A DNA stretch of 44,353 nt from Burkholderiaceae bacterium (GCA_023261135.1 JALRJP010000006.1:1-44353); one strand, 5' to 3'. Positions 26,269 to 34,974 are shown, counted from the stretch's first letter. Numbers and translations are program-made. The notes: generated by a model not told the origin, from the letters alone.

Positions 26269-27228
26269 TTAAGCGGAGGTGGCCTCTGTGTTTTCACCAA
26301 AGTACTCGGGTACACCGGGCCCCCATAGATACAAGGAACTTTCGGGAAGATAGTCTGCGGCGGGCCATTGCGTCTCGACACCAATAAAATCGATGTCATA
26401 GGAATACTCTGTGAAGCTTCCCCAGGGATCACGCACGTAATAAAAATAATTTGATCCAATGACATGTCGGCCCACACCCCAGCCTTCTTTATGACCGGCC
26501 GCGAGCATCTGCTCCATACCTAGACCAACTTCGTCAAGGTTGGCCACGGCCCAGCTGGTGTGATGAAGACCCGGGGCAGAGGACTTCAGAAAGGCAAGCA
26601 GATGATGGTCACTGGAATGGGCGCCATGAGTAAAGGCAACGATATCGGCTGACTTGTCGGAAAGACGCAGACCTAGTGCATCGGAATAAAAGGCAACCGA
26701 ACGCGCAACGTCGGTTGAGAATAATAGTATGTGCGAAAGCCTTTGGGGCCTTACCTGAGGAGTCTCGCCGCGCGCATGCGCAATAGGAACCTTGATAGCA
26801 TTCTCTTTGTAAAGGATTGCGTTGCCCTTAGCCTTCTCGTTTGGGGTGACTTTTTCACGAACAGCAATCTGGAGAAGGTTGTTGTCTGGGTCACGAATCC
26901 AGAATCCATCGCTGGTTACAGAACTGGGATGTGCATCTGCAGGCTTAGCTCCATTGGCCATCGTCTGACGCTGAAGGTCGTCCAAATCTTCGGCATAGGC
27001 ACCGAGTGTCAAGTACTCTAGGCGCTTTTTTTGACCCCGGCCATCAAGCACGTATCCCCAAGTGTGTGGGCTATGGTAAGTGGCAAGTGCGAGGCGATCG
27101 CCCTGATGGTCAACCTTCAAACCAAACTGCTTGTAGTACACCTCTGCGACAGAGAGGTCTGGAACACTAAAGCAAAACTGAAAGGCTGAATGAATAGCTG
27201 TGACACCAGCGCGCCGGGGGGTTTTCAT
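26269..27228 (-). CDS. VOC-fold extradiol-type ring-cleavage dioxygenase
   Basis: A 319-residue protein with two tandem VOC domains (about 10-125 and 163-280), the architecture of type I extradiol dioxygenases. The C-terminal module keeps the Fe(II) triad: H166 (RLSHILLF), H222 or H223 (GLHHTSWAV) and E274 (SFTEYSYDID), with the aromatic-rich YFYYVRDPWG before it. The N-terminal module has lost these ligands, as expected. It probably cleaves a catechol-like dihydroxylated ring, possibly a dihydroxypyridine (inference). It is 16 bp upstream of the FAH-family gene, which would act on a ring-fission product. Confidence 0.88.
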   Translation of the reverse strand: MKTPRRAGVTAIHSAFQFCFSVPDLSVAEVYYKQFGLKVDHQGDRLALATYHSPHTWGYVLDGRGQKKRLEYLTLGAYAEDLDDLQRQTMANGAKPADAHPSSVTSDGFWIRDPDNNLLQIAVREKVTPNEKAKGNAILYKENAIKVPIAHARGETPQVRPQRLSHILLFSTDVARSVAFYSDALGLRLSDKSADIVAFTHGAHSSDHHLLAFLKSSAPGLHHTSWAVANLDEVGLGMEQMLAAGHKEGWGVGRHVIGSNYFYYVRDPWGSFTEYSYDIDFIGVETQWPAADYLPESSLYLWGPGVPEYFGENTEATSA

Positions 27229-27289
27229 AACGATCTTCCCTATAGAGTGACGGCAATAAAGGGGCTATCTGGCCAGTTCAACCACCTGC

Positions 27290-27874
27290 CTAGAGAAGTT
27301 GGCAGGCCTGTTCGAAACTGAGACGAGGGTTCCTTGGAAACTCCTTCGACCTGTCTGCATAACCCAAATTAAGAAGAAAGTTCACTTGGAAGCGGCCATC
27401 CGGAAAGAACTCGTGGTTCACCTTTGCGGGGTCGAAACCGCTCATTGGGCCGCAGTCAAGGCCTAGGGCCCGGCAAGCCATTATGAAATAGCCCCCCGTG
27501 AGGGTGGAATTTCTTGTCGCTGTCGAAGCGGCAAGGGCCTCGTTGTTTTCGAACATCTTTGCGGCATCCGGTACATGCCAGGTTGTTTGCAAGTGCTCAT
27601 AGAAGCGAGAGTCGCTTGCAACAATGACTGTCACCGGGGCCAACCGAGTTTTGTCGACATTTCCAGGAAGTAGCGCAGGCATGAGGCGCTCTTTTTGCTC
27701 GGGGGTTCTTAAAAAGATAAAGCGGGCCGGCTGGGTGTTCATAGAAGTAGGACCCATGCAGGCAATTTCGTACGCCTTGATAAGCAAACTGTCTTCTACG
27801 GGATTTGGAAGAAAACCGTTTGCCGTTCTTGCCTTCAGAAAAAGTGTCTCAAGAGCCTCTTGCGAGAAAGCCAT
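27290..27874 (-). CDS. rutE: Malonic semialdehyde reductase RutE-like nitroreductase family protein
   Basis: A 194-residue FMN/NADPH-dependent reductase. From memory it aligns with E. coli RutE along its whole length, with shared landmarks NGF/NGW near residue 19, MGPTSMNTQPARFIFLRT, LAPVTVIVASDSRFYE, TATRNSTLTGGYFIMACRALGLDCGPMSGFD and RLSFEQACQLL. RutE reduces malonic semialdehyde to 3-hydroxypropionate at the end of pyrimidine breakdown. None of RutA, RutB or RutC is in the window, so here it probably handles the same or a similar semialdehyde from another pathway. GGGAG lies just before the ATG. Confidence 0.88.
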   Translation of the reverse strand: MAFSQEALETLFLKARTANGFLPNPVEDSLLIKAYEIACMGPTSMNTQPARFIFLRTPEQKERLMPALLPGNVDKTRLAPVTVIVASDSRFYEHLQTTWHVPDAAKMFENNEALAASTATRNSTLTGGYFIMACRALGLDCGPMSGFDPAKVNHEFFPDGRFQVNFLLNLGYADRSKEFPRNPRLSFEQACQLL

Positions 27875-27977
27875 ATCAAACTCCCGAATAAGATTATTTA
27901 GAAAAACGAGATCCTAAACTTTGGAAATGCCTATAAAAACCAACTCGACCACCTGAATTCATACGCAACGCCTTAGC

Positions 27978-28709
27978 CTATGCAACTCCGAGGTAGTAAC
28001 TTTTCACCAACTCGTTTTCCTTGAGCGTGCTTACGTCACCATGAAAAACGATCTCACCATGCACAATGATGTGGCCATAATCGGCGATTCGCATAGCCTG
28101 ATTAAAGTTTTGCTCGGCCATTAAAACCGTAAGCTTGTAGTCATCTTTCAGTTCTTTAAGCTTGGTAATGGTCTGAGAGACGAGAAGGGGAGATAGCCCA
28201 ACCGAGGGCTCATCAACCAGAAGCAACTTAGGAGCCGACATAATGGCCCGAGCAATGGCCAACATTTGCTGCTGACCACCAGACATAGAGCCGGCCAACT
28301 GATTTTTACGTTCTGCAAGAATGGGAAATGCCTCAAGGCAATGCTCCAAATTTTCCTTGATCTTCTCGCGGGCGTCTTTTCTGAACGCACCAAGTAAAAG
28401 ATTTTCTTCAACCGTAAGCTTAGGAAAGAGGCGCCTTCCCTCGGGAACCAAGGCAACTCCCAGATTAACAATGTCTTCTGTGCTCAAGGCAGTGAGATCG
28501 TGTTGGACACCATCAATCTCTAAAATAATTTCACCCTGGCTTGGTCGGACCATTGCCATAAGGCACTTCATAAGTGTGCTCTTGCCATTGCCGTTTGTTC
28601 CAAGCAGAGCTACGGTTTGGCCCGCGTGAAGCCCAAGGGACACCCCCTGCAGAGCCTTAACCGCTCCGTAGCCGGCGTGAACATTATTAACCTTAAGATT
28701 AATCTCCAA
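27978..28709 (-). CDS. livF: Branched-chain amino acid-type ABC transporter ATPase LivF
   Basis: A 243-residue ATP-binding subunit. Walker A GTNGNGKST, signature MSGGQQQMLAIARA, and Walker B LLLVDEPSVGL are all intact, with the LivF-type C-terminus. Its first 11 bp overlap livG. It follows LivH-M-G in the standard order. The amino-acid-type family (HAAT) also imports amides, urea and aromatic acids, so the substrate may be the compound degraded by this region. Confidence 0.95.
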   Translation of the reverse strand: MEINLKVNNVHAGYGAVKALQGVSLGLHAGQTVALLGTNGNGKSTLMKCLMAMVRPSQGEIILEIDGVQHDLTALSTEDIVNLGVALVPEGRRLFPKLTVEENLLLGAFRKDAREKIKENLEHCLEAFPILAERKNQLAGSMSGGQQQMLAIARAIMSAPKLLLVDEPSVGLSPLLVSQTITKLKELKDDYKLTVLMAEQNFNQAMRIADYGHIIVHGEIVFHGDVSTLKENELVKSYYLGVA

Positions 28710-29415
28710 GATAAGCCCTTTGAACGTACTCGTTTGCTACAACCTCGTGAGGCGTTCCTTCACAAATAATTTGTCCGGCGTCAAGGCAAACGACGCGCTG
28801 AGAAAACGCCATAACCGCCTGCATGATGTGTTCAATCATGATGATCGTGATGCCCTGCTCATTCAGGGAGAACAGAATAGCAAGGACCTCATCAATTTCT
28901 GCGCCAGCAAGACCGGCCATGGCCTCATCGGAAATGAGGAGCTCAGGCTTCGCCGCCATGGCTCTCGCAAGCTCTAACTTGCGTAGCTCAACTTGAGAAA
29001 GTTGGCTGCATTCGGCAAGAATCTTGTCGGAAAAGCCCATTCCCACCAGGATTTCTTCGGCAGCCTGTGTGGCCGCCTGCCCTGAGACTCCCCGAACATA
29101 AGACAAAGGAACCAGAAGATTCTCAAGGACGGTCATGCTACGGAATGGCTTCGGTATCTGAAAGCTCCGAGCAATTCCCTTACGGGTTCGCTGATAGGCG
29201 GGTAGCTTAGAGATGGGCTCTCCCTTAAACCCTATAGACCCCTCTTCGTTGAAGAGGGCCCCAGAGATACAGTTAATGAGCGTGGTCTTGCCTGAACCAT
29301 TAGGTCCGATGAGACCAAGCCTCTCCCCCTTAGGAACATTCAAACTCACCCCACTGAGTGCGGTAAAACCTCCAAAGTGCTTGGAGACCGATACTATTTC
29401 GAGGAGGTTTTCCAT
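28699..29415 (-). CDS. livG: Branched-chain amino acid-type ABC transporter ATPase LivG
   Basis: A 238-residue ATP-binding subunit. Walker A GPNGSGKTT is normal. The signature reads LSQVELRKLELARAMA, in which LSQVE replaces the usual LSGGQ/LSYGQ, and Walker B reads LLISDEAMAGL, with Ala for the common Pro but the catalytic Glu retained. The long C-terminal segment with IEHIMQAVMAFSQRVVCLDAGQIICEG is typical of LivG. It overlaps livM by 22 bp and livF by 11 bp. Confidence 0.95.
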   Translation of the reverse strand: MENLLEIVSVSKHFGGFTALSGVSLNVPKGERLGLIGPNGSGKTTLINCISGALFNEEGSIGFKGEPISKLPAYQRTRKGIARSFQIPKPFRSMTVLENLLVPLSYVRGVSGQAATQAAEEILVGMGFSDKILAECSQLSQVELRKLELARAMAAKPELLISDEAMAGLAGAEIDEVLAILFSLNEQGITIIMIEHIMQAVMAFSQRVVCLDAGQIICEGTPHEVVANEYVQRAYLGD

Positions 29416-30326
29416 CTCTTTACTAATCCAAGAATGCCATCAGGGGCGGCTACGACAAAGAAAACGAGCAAGACTCCAACAACCAACACGTTCATCTCAC
29501 TCGAAATAGTGACCGTTACGATCTGCTGCAGAGTGGCGAGGATAAGAGCCCCGATAACAGGACCAATCCAGTGCGACATGCCTCCTATGATTGGCATTGC
29601 TAATGCAGAAACTGCATACAAAAGATTGAAGGTTGACGCAGGCTCAATGTAGCTAAGGTACATCGGCATGGGAGCTCCCGCAGCTCCCAAAAACGCGCCT
29701 GAAACAGAACATGCAAGGAGCTTGAGTTTAAGCGTTGGAACACCTGAACACTCCGCCGCCTCCTCCGAGTCTCTCACAGCACGCAGGCCTCTGCCTATGT
29801 AGGACTCCTGTATAAACCGTGCCGCTGCAACCGATAGAATGGCCAGAATTACCATTACGACGACCAGATAACGGGTATATGTCTCGAACACGGGAATATC
29901 TGTAGGGCGAGCAAGTTGATGGCCCGTCGCCCCACCGAGGAACGACGAATTCATAACCAGCGTCTCAAAAATAAAAACCAACGAGACCGTAGCAATCGAA
30001 AAGAATATACCTCTGAGTCTCACGGTCAGAAGCCCCGTAAGGAACCCTACAACGCCGGCAAAAATGGCGCCACACAAAATTTGAACGACAAGAGGGGCAT
30101 CGAACGCCAGATGCAGGGCAAGCGCGGTATACGCCCCCGCACCCACAAAAGCAGGTACTCCAAAATTCACGTAGCCCGCGTACCCGCCGAGAATATTCCA
30201 TGCCGATGCCAGAACCACAGCCTGGAGAATCACGAATCCGGCAAAGAAGAGATAATTGTTAGCATCCGACAGCGCAAGGCCAACCGTAACAGCGAAAATG
30301 ATCGCAGAACTAATCCAAAACCTCAT
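29394..30326 (-). CDS. livM: Branched-chain amino acid-type ABC transporter permease LivM
   Basis: A 310-residue inner-membrane permease with about nine to ten hydrophobic helices. Family landmarks are NILGGYAGYVNFGVPAFVGAGAY and the coupling-helix region ESYIGRGLRAVRDSEEAAECSGV that contacts the ATPases. The start at 30326 (MRFWISSAI) is chosen because AGGAG lies 7 bp upstream; the longer reading would begin with TTG and overlap livH. It is 16 bp downstream of livH. Confidence 0.94.
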   Translation of the reverse strand: MRFWISSAIIFAVTVGLALSDANNYLFFAGFVILQAVVLASAWNILGGYAGYVNFGVPAFVGAGAYTALALHLAFDAPLVVQILCGAIFAGVVGFLTGLLTVRLRGIFFSIATVSLVFIFETLVMNSSFLGGATGHQLARPTDIPVFETYTRYLVVVMVILAILSVAAARFIQESYIGRGLRAVRDSEEAAECSGVPTLKLKLLACSVSGAFLGAAGAPMPMYLSYIEPASTFNLLYAVSALAMPIIGGMSHWIGPVIGALILATLQQIVTVTISSEMNVLVVGVLLVFFVVAAPDGILGLVKRWKTSSK

Positions 30327-30342
30327 TAATTGGCTCCTGGGA

Positions 30343-31221
30343 CTAGCGTCCAAAAAGGCCCTGAGGCCGTAGACCTAACATCACAAGTAGTAGGCCAAAC
30401 GCCACAGCCGGGGCCCAAGATGTTCCGAAGAACATTAAAACGATGGATTCGGTAATGCCGAGCAGTAAGCCAGCAAACACGGTGCCTGACATGCTCCCGA
30501 GTCCCGCCAAGACCACCACACAGAAAGTGCGGCCAATGTAAATTCGATCCATGGTGGGTTCCACTGGCGCAACGATAAGCAAAACCGCACCCGCCAATGC
30601 ATTCACTGAAGTTCCGATACCAAACGCGAGTGTCTTGACCGAGATTGGGTTAACCCCCATTAATCGCAGCGCCCCCTCGTCTTGGCCAACCGCCTTGATC
30701 GCACGACCGTAGAATGTCCTACCAAGATAGTTTGAAAGAATGACCGCCGCCGAGATCGCGACTAAAAAGGCAACGATGAGCCTGTATGGGATCCGAAGTT
30801 CCCCCAACTCCATGCTTCCACCAATATAAGGCGCCTCGGCTGACTGCTGATCTACCCCGAAAAAGATAACAAGCAAAACCTCGATGATGAAGGCGACACC
30901 AAAGAAAAAAGCGAGCCCGTTGACAGCCACATTATCCCCACCGCGACTCTCAAATATTGAATAGTAGACTCGATAGAAGCCTGCACCGAAAGCGAAAAAG
31001 AGGGGAATAAGAAGAAGTCCCGCAACAATTGGGTCGAGACCATATTGACCTAATAGAAATGCTCCATAGGCACCCAACAAGAGAATAGCCGGGTGAGCCA
31101 CGTGAGGGATATCGAGTAGGCCAAAAGTGACGGAAAGCCCAAGACTGACCGCCGCATAGAATCCACCCAAAAGCACACCAAATAATATGGCCTCAAAAAG
31201 CAGGTCCCAAGAAAAGAACAT
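30343..31221 (-). CDS. livH: Branched-chain amino acid-type ABC transporter permease LivH
   Basis: A 292-residue inner-membrane permease. SLGLSVTFGLLDIPHVAHPAILLLGAY near the N-terminus and the coupling segment GRTFYGRAIKAVGQDEGALRLMGVN (summarised by AIKAVGQDEGALRLMG) are typical of LivH, as is VVVLAGLGSMSGTVFAGLLLG. GAGGAACG upstream is the ribosome-binding site. It is separated from the binding-protein gene by an intrinsic terminator, so transporter genes would be expressed at lower level than the receptor. Confidence 0.95.
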   Translation of the reverse strand: MFFSWDLLFEAILFGVLLGGFYAAVSLGLSVTFGLLDIPHVAHPAILLLGAYGAFLLGQYGLDPIVAGLLLIPLFFAFGAGFYRVYYSIFESRGGDNVAVNGLAFFFGVAFIIEVLLVIFFGVDQQSAEAPYIGGSMELGELRIPYRLIVAFLVAISAAVILSNYLGRTFYGRAIKAVGQDEGALRLMGVNPISVKTLAFGIGTSVNALAGAVLLIVAPVEPTMDRIYIGRTFCVVVLAGLGSMSGTVFAGLLLGITESIVLMFFGTSWAPAVAFGLLLVMLGLRPQGLFGR

Positions 31222-31249
31222 TCGTTCCTCGTCAATCTACAGTCAGAGT

Positions 31250-31293
31250 AAAACAAAAAAACGCCTAAACTGCACTCGCAGCAGTTTAGGCGT
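31250..31293 (-). terminator. Intrinsic terminator between the receptor gene and livH
   Basis: ACGCCTAAACTGC (31261-31273) pairs perfectly over 13 bp with GCAGTTTAGGCGT (31281-31293). On the minus strand a run of seven T follows the stem. Placed 12 bp after the receptor stop, it would reduce read-through into livHMGF. Confidence 0.93.
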
Positions 31294-31305
31294 CCGACTA
31301 CCTAC

Positions 31306-32565
31306 TTAGGCCTTACGCGCTTTATCGTACGGAGCGATAAGGTTACCGGTCTTATCCGCGGCGGGGTGAAGAATTACCTGCCTTTCCGCGGAGCGGAACT
31401 GATCGGTATCCTTGTCCTTAACCCCCCGAAGTTGAACAGTAAGTACTCGAGGGTTCGACCGTTCTCCCAACGCGTCGAACCGGATATCACCCACAATGGT
31501 CTTCATCGTGTTCTTATGGAGATAGTCGGCAAGTTTCTTATCGTCGATTGACTTGGTCGCATTCACAGCCTGCTCGAGCATCTGTCCGATTGCGTAGTTA
31601 AACGGGGGAAGGTAGTACCCGAGCGGATCGACCTTCTCTTCAATCGCCCTTGGGGTGTAGCGCTTGAAGAAATCCTCAATGCCTTCTGCCTTCATGCCGG
31701 GAACATAGGTGTTGTAGTTAACGATCCCGTTAAGTTTGCTACCGAGGTTAACCATAATGGGCGTGAACTGCAGCCCCACCATACCCCCACCGAACACCTT
31801 CAGCTGCGAGCCCAGGCCGATCTCGTGAGCAGCATTTACAAACCCCACCGAGTCGCCCGGATATGAGGCTACGAATACAACATCTGGCTTCACTGCCCGA
31901 ATGGACCTTACGATGGTCGAGAAATCTTTGGTCGTTGGAGGGTAGTTCTGGTCGTAAACGGACTTCAGCCCAGTCCGATCAAGGCCCGCACGAACACCGT
32001 TGGCAAGGTTTTGACCAAACTCCTGGTCGGATGCAGCGATAGCAATGGTCTTAGCCCCCGCCTGCTTGGCCGCCTCGAGGAAGCCCGCGAACCATCCTTC
32101 CGCGTCATTCCAAGGCGAATTGTTGAACCACATATCATGCTGAACCTTATGATTCACCTGAAATGAGAAATTACCCATCAATAATTTGCCGCGTTGCTTA
32201 ACCAAAGGCATGAGTGGCGCGGTTGGGACAGTCGCGTATGGTGCAATGAGCAGGTCCACTTTATCCACGTCAAGAAGCTTCGAATAAATTCCCGGTGTAT
32301 TCGCGGGGTTCCCCTGGTCGTCATAAACAGTGAAGTCAACCTTCTTGCCAAGCAGCCCACCGCGCTTGTTGACGTCTTCCACCCACATATTGAGCGCCAC
32401 AAGAGCAGCCTTACCCCCGGCGCCTAGTGGCCCCGTCTGGGGCATACTCATACCAACCTTGACCATCTTTCCGTGATGGTCCGCCCATGCAGGAATAGAG
32501 GGTACTGACGTTACGACCGCCGCAGCACCGGCGGCTCCAATTACCTTTCGACGCGATAGATCCAT
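31306..32565 (-). CDS. Periplasmic binding protein of branched-chain amino acid/amide-type ABC transporter
   Basis: A 419-residue type-I periplasmic receptor (Peripla_BP_6 fold) of the LivJ/amide group. The N-terminus has a Tat-type signal (SRRKVIGAAGA) with cleavage near AWA, residue 28. The mature protein opens VKVGMSMPQTGPLGAGGKAALVALNMWVEDVN and contains LIAPYATVPTAPLMPLV and ASDQEFGQN, expected at the ligand cleft. It is the first gene of the transporter operon and probably defines the imported compound. The 143 bp upstream should contain its promoter, but no convincing element was fixed. Confidence 0.93.
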   Translation of the reverse strand: MDLSRRKVIGAAGAAAVVTSVPSIPAWADHHGKMVKVGMSMPQTGPLGAGGKAALVALNMWVEDVNKRGGLLGKKVDFTVYDDQGNPANTPGIYSKLLDVDKVDLLIAPYATVPTAPLMPLVKQRGKLLMGNFSFQVNHKVQHDMWFNNSPWNDAEGWFAGFLEAAKQAGAKTIAIAASDQEFGQNLANGVRAGLDRTGLKSVYDQNYPPTTKDFSTIVRSIRAVKPDVVFVASYPGDSVGFVNAAHEIGLGSQLKVFGGGMVGLQFTPIMVNLGSKLNGIVNYNTYVPGMKAEGIEDFFKRYTPRAIEEKVDPLGYYLPPFNYAIGQMLEQAVNATKSIDDKKLADYLHKNTMKTIVGDIRFDALGERSNPRVLTVQLRGVKDKDTDQFRSAERQVILHPAADKTGNLIAPYDKARKA

Positions 32566-32708
32566 GAGAACTCTTCTCCTCTGGTGAGCAAAAACAATCG
32601 GGTGAGCATAAACTTTACTTGGATACGTTCATAAGCCTAGGTTATCTAGTACTGTAAGTACGAGTATCGCCAAAGGCAAATCAAGTGTCTACCGGGTAAC
32701 TACTAAAT

Positions 32709-33599
32709 TTATCCCCCCCTCTTAAGCCCATTACGTCTCTCCATCACGGCACAGACCGAGGCCGTGTCCTGCATTTCAAATCCCTGAGCGATTGCCTCGT
32801 CGTGAATAGTGGCGGCGATATCAAAGAGTGGCGTCTGCGCGCCAAGCCCCTGAATATAAGAGGAGATAATCGAGATGTCCTTGTGCATAAGGCGGTGAGT
32901 TGCTGAAAGGCCGGTCTCATAATCCCCAGCCACCATCATTGGGCCACGAATCTCAAAAATTCGAGAGCTTCCTGCGCTTCCATGCAGCACCCTGTATACG
33001 GACTCGGGCGCAATGCCCGCCTTCTGCGCAAAGGCGAAGGCCTCGGCTGCAGAGACGTTGTGAATCGCAACGAGAAGATTCGCAACGTACTTCATTTTCG
33101 AGCCGTTACCAAAAGTGCCAAGCTCATGGGTGATACGACCAATTGCGGCAAAGGCAGGTTTCATTCGCTCAATGCCAAGATCATTTCCACTTGCAAAAAC
33201 AGTCAGGTCGGCCCTAGCCGCCTGTGCGCCCGTTCCACTGACTGGACAATCCAGCAGGCAGCCGCCTGCTTTTTCTATCACCGCCATTGCGCTGAATTTA
33301 TCTTCGAGGGTAAGAGTGCAGGTGTCTGCAATCACTATCTCACGAAGCCTCGGGCCCATTTTAGAAAGCTCCTGAGCAACGTCATGCAGGGCCTGAGGAT
33401 TGGGTAACGACGTAATGATTTCTGAGGCCCGCTCTGCCACAGAGGCAGCGCTTTTACAGGCCTGAATCCCCTCTGCTACCAAAGCCTCCGTGCGGGTTGA
33501 ATCAAGGTCAAATCCGAAGACTGTGAACCCCTTACCCAATAAGTTACGCACGTACGCTGAGCCCATGATTCCAAGGCCAATAACGCCAATTGATTTCAA
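32709..33599 (-). CDS. Beta-hydroxyacid dehydrogenase family, second paralogue
   Basis: A 296-residue NAD(P)-dependent dehydrogenase. It shares with the protein at 13667-14623 the Rossmann motif GLGIMGSA, TLTLEDK, DCPVSGTGAQA, the unusual DLTVFASG, the catalytic-Lys block KYVANLLVAIHN and RGPMMV, so the two are clear paralogues in one subfamily. The Lys/Arg-rich tail of the other copy is absent. It is divergent from the 2-oxoglutarate oxygenase gene. Reduction or oxidation of a hydroxymethyl- or semialdehyde-type intermediate is likely; the two copies may handle different intermediates. Confidence 0.9.
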   Translation of the reverse strand: MKSIGVIGLGIMGSAYVRNLLGKGFTVFGFDLDSTRTEALVAEGIQACKSAASVAERASEIITSLPNPQALHDVAQELSKMGPRLREIVIADTCTLTLEDKFSAMAVIEKAGGCLLDCPVSGTGAQAARADLTVFASGNDLGIERMKPAFAAIGRITHELGTFGNGSKMKYVANLLVAIHNVSAAEAFAFAQKAGIAPESVYRVLHGSAGSSRIFEIRGPMMVAGDYETGLSATHRLMHKDISIISSYIQGLGAQTPLFDIAATIHDEAIAQGFEMQDTASVCAVMERRNGLKRGG

Positions 33600-33638
33600 T
33601 TTCCCCTCCCCCTTCGGTGGCTCTATGTAAACAAGCGT

Positions 33639-33658
33639 CTAATTCATGATCGAATTAG
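33639..33658. promoter_or_regulatory. 20 bp inverted repeat in the divergent promoter region
   Basis: CTAATTC-ATGATC-GAATTAG, with perfect 7 bp arms. A related half-site pair, CTAATTCGTTAG, lies downstream at 33725-33736. They sit between the divergent beta-hydroxyacid dehydrogenase and 2-oxoglutarate oxygenase genes. An ATG inside the repeat (33646) opens the oxygenase reading frame but is unlikely to be the real start. Confidence 0.55.
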
Positions 33659-33774
33659 TCTGTTTTTGTTGGCAACTTCTAAAAAATAGAGAACAATTTG
33701 CGAGTGTTGTTGATCAGAAGATTACTAATTCGTTAGAAATAATATCGCGTTCAAGCGTTGCTGAGGAGGCAGGC

Positions 33775-34884
33775 ATGGGAGATATAAGGGAAATTACTGG
33801 GCTCAAGGAAGTCGAAGGTATGGATGCCTCCGAAGGGCCTGATGCACGTACCGCAAATACTGACTGCCGGGCAATTCCAGTTGTTGATCTTGGCCCATTG
33901 ATAAGAGGCGAGAAGGATGCCATTGCGAAAATCGCAGTGCCCTGGAGAGACGCCTGCGAAAACCTAGGCTTTTTATGCATCATCAACCATGGTATTGACA
34001 CTCGGCTTATTGAAGACATGGAAACCCAGTCCCGCCGGTTTCATGATGATTTGTCCGCTGATCAGAAAATGCAGGTGCGGGTCACAAAAGACCAGAAAGG
34101 CTTTATCCCCTCAAAGGCTACGATCCTTACCCACTCCTCGTACCATTCGCATACCAAACTCGACAGCGTTGAGTGTTATGTCGTTGCAACCGATTTTCCC
34201 GATGATCAGAAAGAAGTCGTAAAAGGCACGCAGTTTTATGGGCCAACGCCCTGGCCGCCAGAAAAAGAACTGCCAGGTTTCAAAGATTCAGTGACCCGTT
34301 ACATGAGGGCTATTGAATCGCTTGGCCTGTCCTTACTTCCCGTTTGGGAGGCTGCACTTGACTTGTCGCCAGGATATTTCAAGACCTATTTTGAAAAACC
34401 CTATTGTTACCTGCGTATTGCCAAGTACCCGAAGGTCGACTTCGTACAGGAAAACGAGTTCGGCTTGGGTGCCCATGCCGACACGGGCTTTATGACATTT
34501 TTACCTCCTGCCCTTGAGCCCGGGCTACAGATTCTCGACAAGGAGAAAAACTGGTTTTGGCCTTCGGTTCCCAAAGGCGCAATCCTCGTGAATATCGGAC
34601 AGTTTTTAGCCAGGTGGACAAACGACCGGTTTCGTGCAACCCCGCATCGTGTCCTGCCCCCAAAGAACAACGATCGCTACTCTTTTGCATGTTTCGTCAA
34701 TACCAGCCTGGATGCGGTTGCAGAATGCCTGCCAAGCTGTAAGCCACCCGACTCCCCGCCCAAATACGAGGCCCAGAGTTACTGGTCATTCTTTGAGTGG
34801 TACATGAAGCGTACCTACGTGCACTACGACGACTTCACGGACTCTGACTCAAAAGCAGCAGAAACACCAAAAAGCGCTTCGTGA
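33775..34884 (+). CDS. 2-oxoglutarate/Fe(II)-dependent oxygenase, isopenicillin-N-synthase-like
   Basis: A 369-residue double-stranded beta-helix oxygenase. The N-terminal non-haem dioxygenase region begins IPVVDLGPLIRGEKDAI. The iron triad is H234-x-D236 (GAHADTG) and H291 (TPHRVLPP). R301-Y-S303 is the usual RxS that binds 2-oxoglutarate. The start at 33775 is chosen because GAGGAGG (33763-33769) lies 5 bp upstream and the earlier ATG at 33646 falls in an operator-like palindrome. The family hydroxylates or demethylates many small molecules with release of succinate and CO2. It is followed by an alpha/beta hydrolase 90 bp downstream. Confidence 0.9.
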   Translation: MGDIREITGLKEVEGMDASEGPDARTANTDCRAIPVVDLGPLIRGEKDAIAKIAVPWRDACENLGFLCIINHGIDTRLIEDMETQSRRFHDDLSADQKMQVRVTKDQKGFIPSKATILTHSSYHSHTKLDSVECYVVATDFPDDQKEVVKGTQFYGPTPWPPEKELPGFKDSVTRYMRAIESLGLSLLPVWEAALDLSPGYFKTYFEKPYCYLRIAKYPKVDFVQENEFGLGAHADTGFMTFLPPALEPGLQILDKEKNWFWPSVPKGAILVNIGQFLARWTNDRFRATPHRVLPPKNNDRYSFACFVNTSLDAVAECLPSCKPPDSPPKYEAQSYWSFFEWYMKRTYVHYDDFTDSDSKAAETPKSAS

Positions 34885-34974
34885 GGTTTGTAAGGCGTGT
34901 AATGAGCTCATACCATTGGTCCAGCTGAAGGTCTGGGCGGGCCTTTTGATGCGTGGACAACAGGAGGCGCTGGA

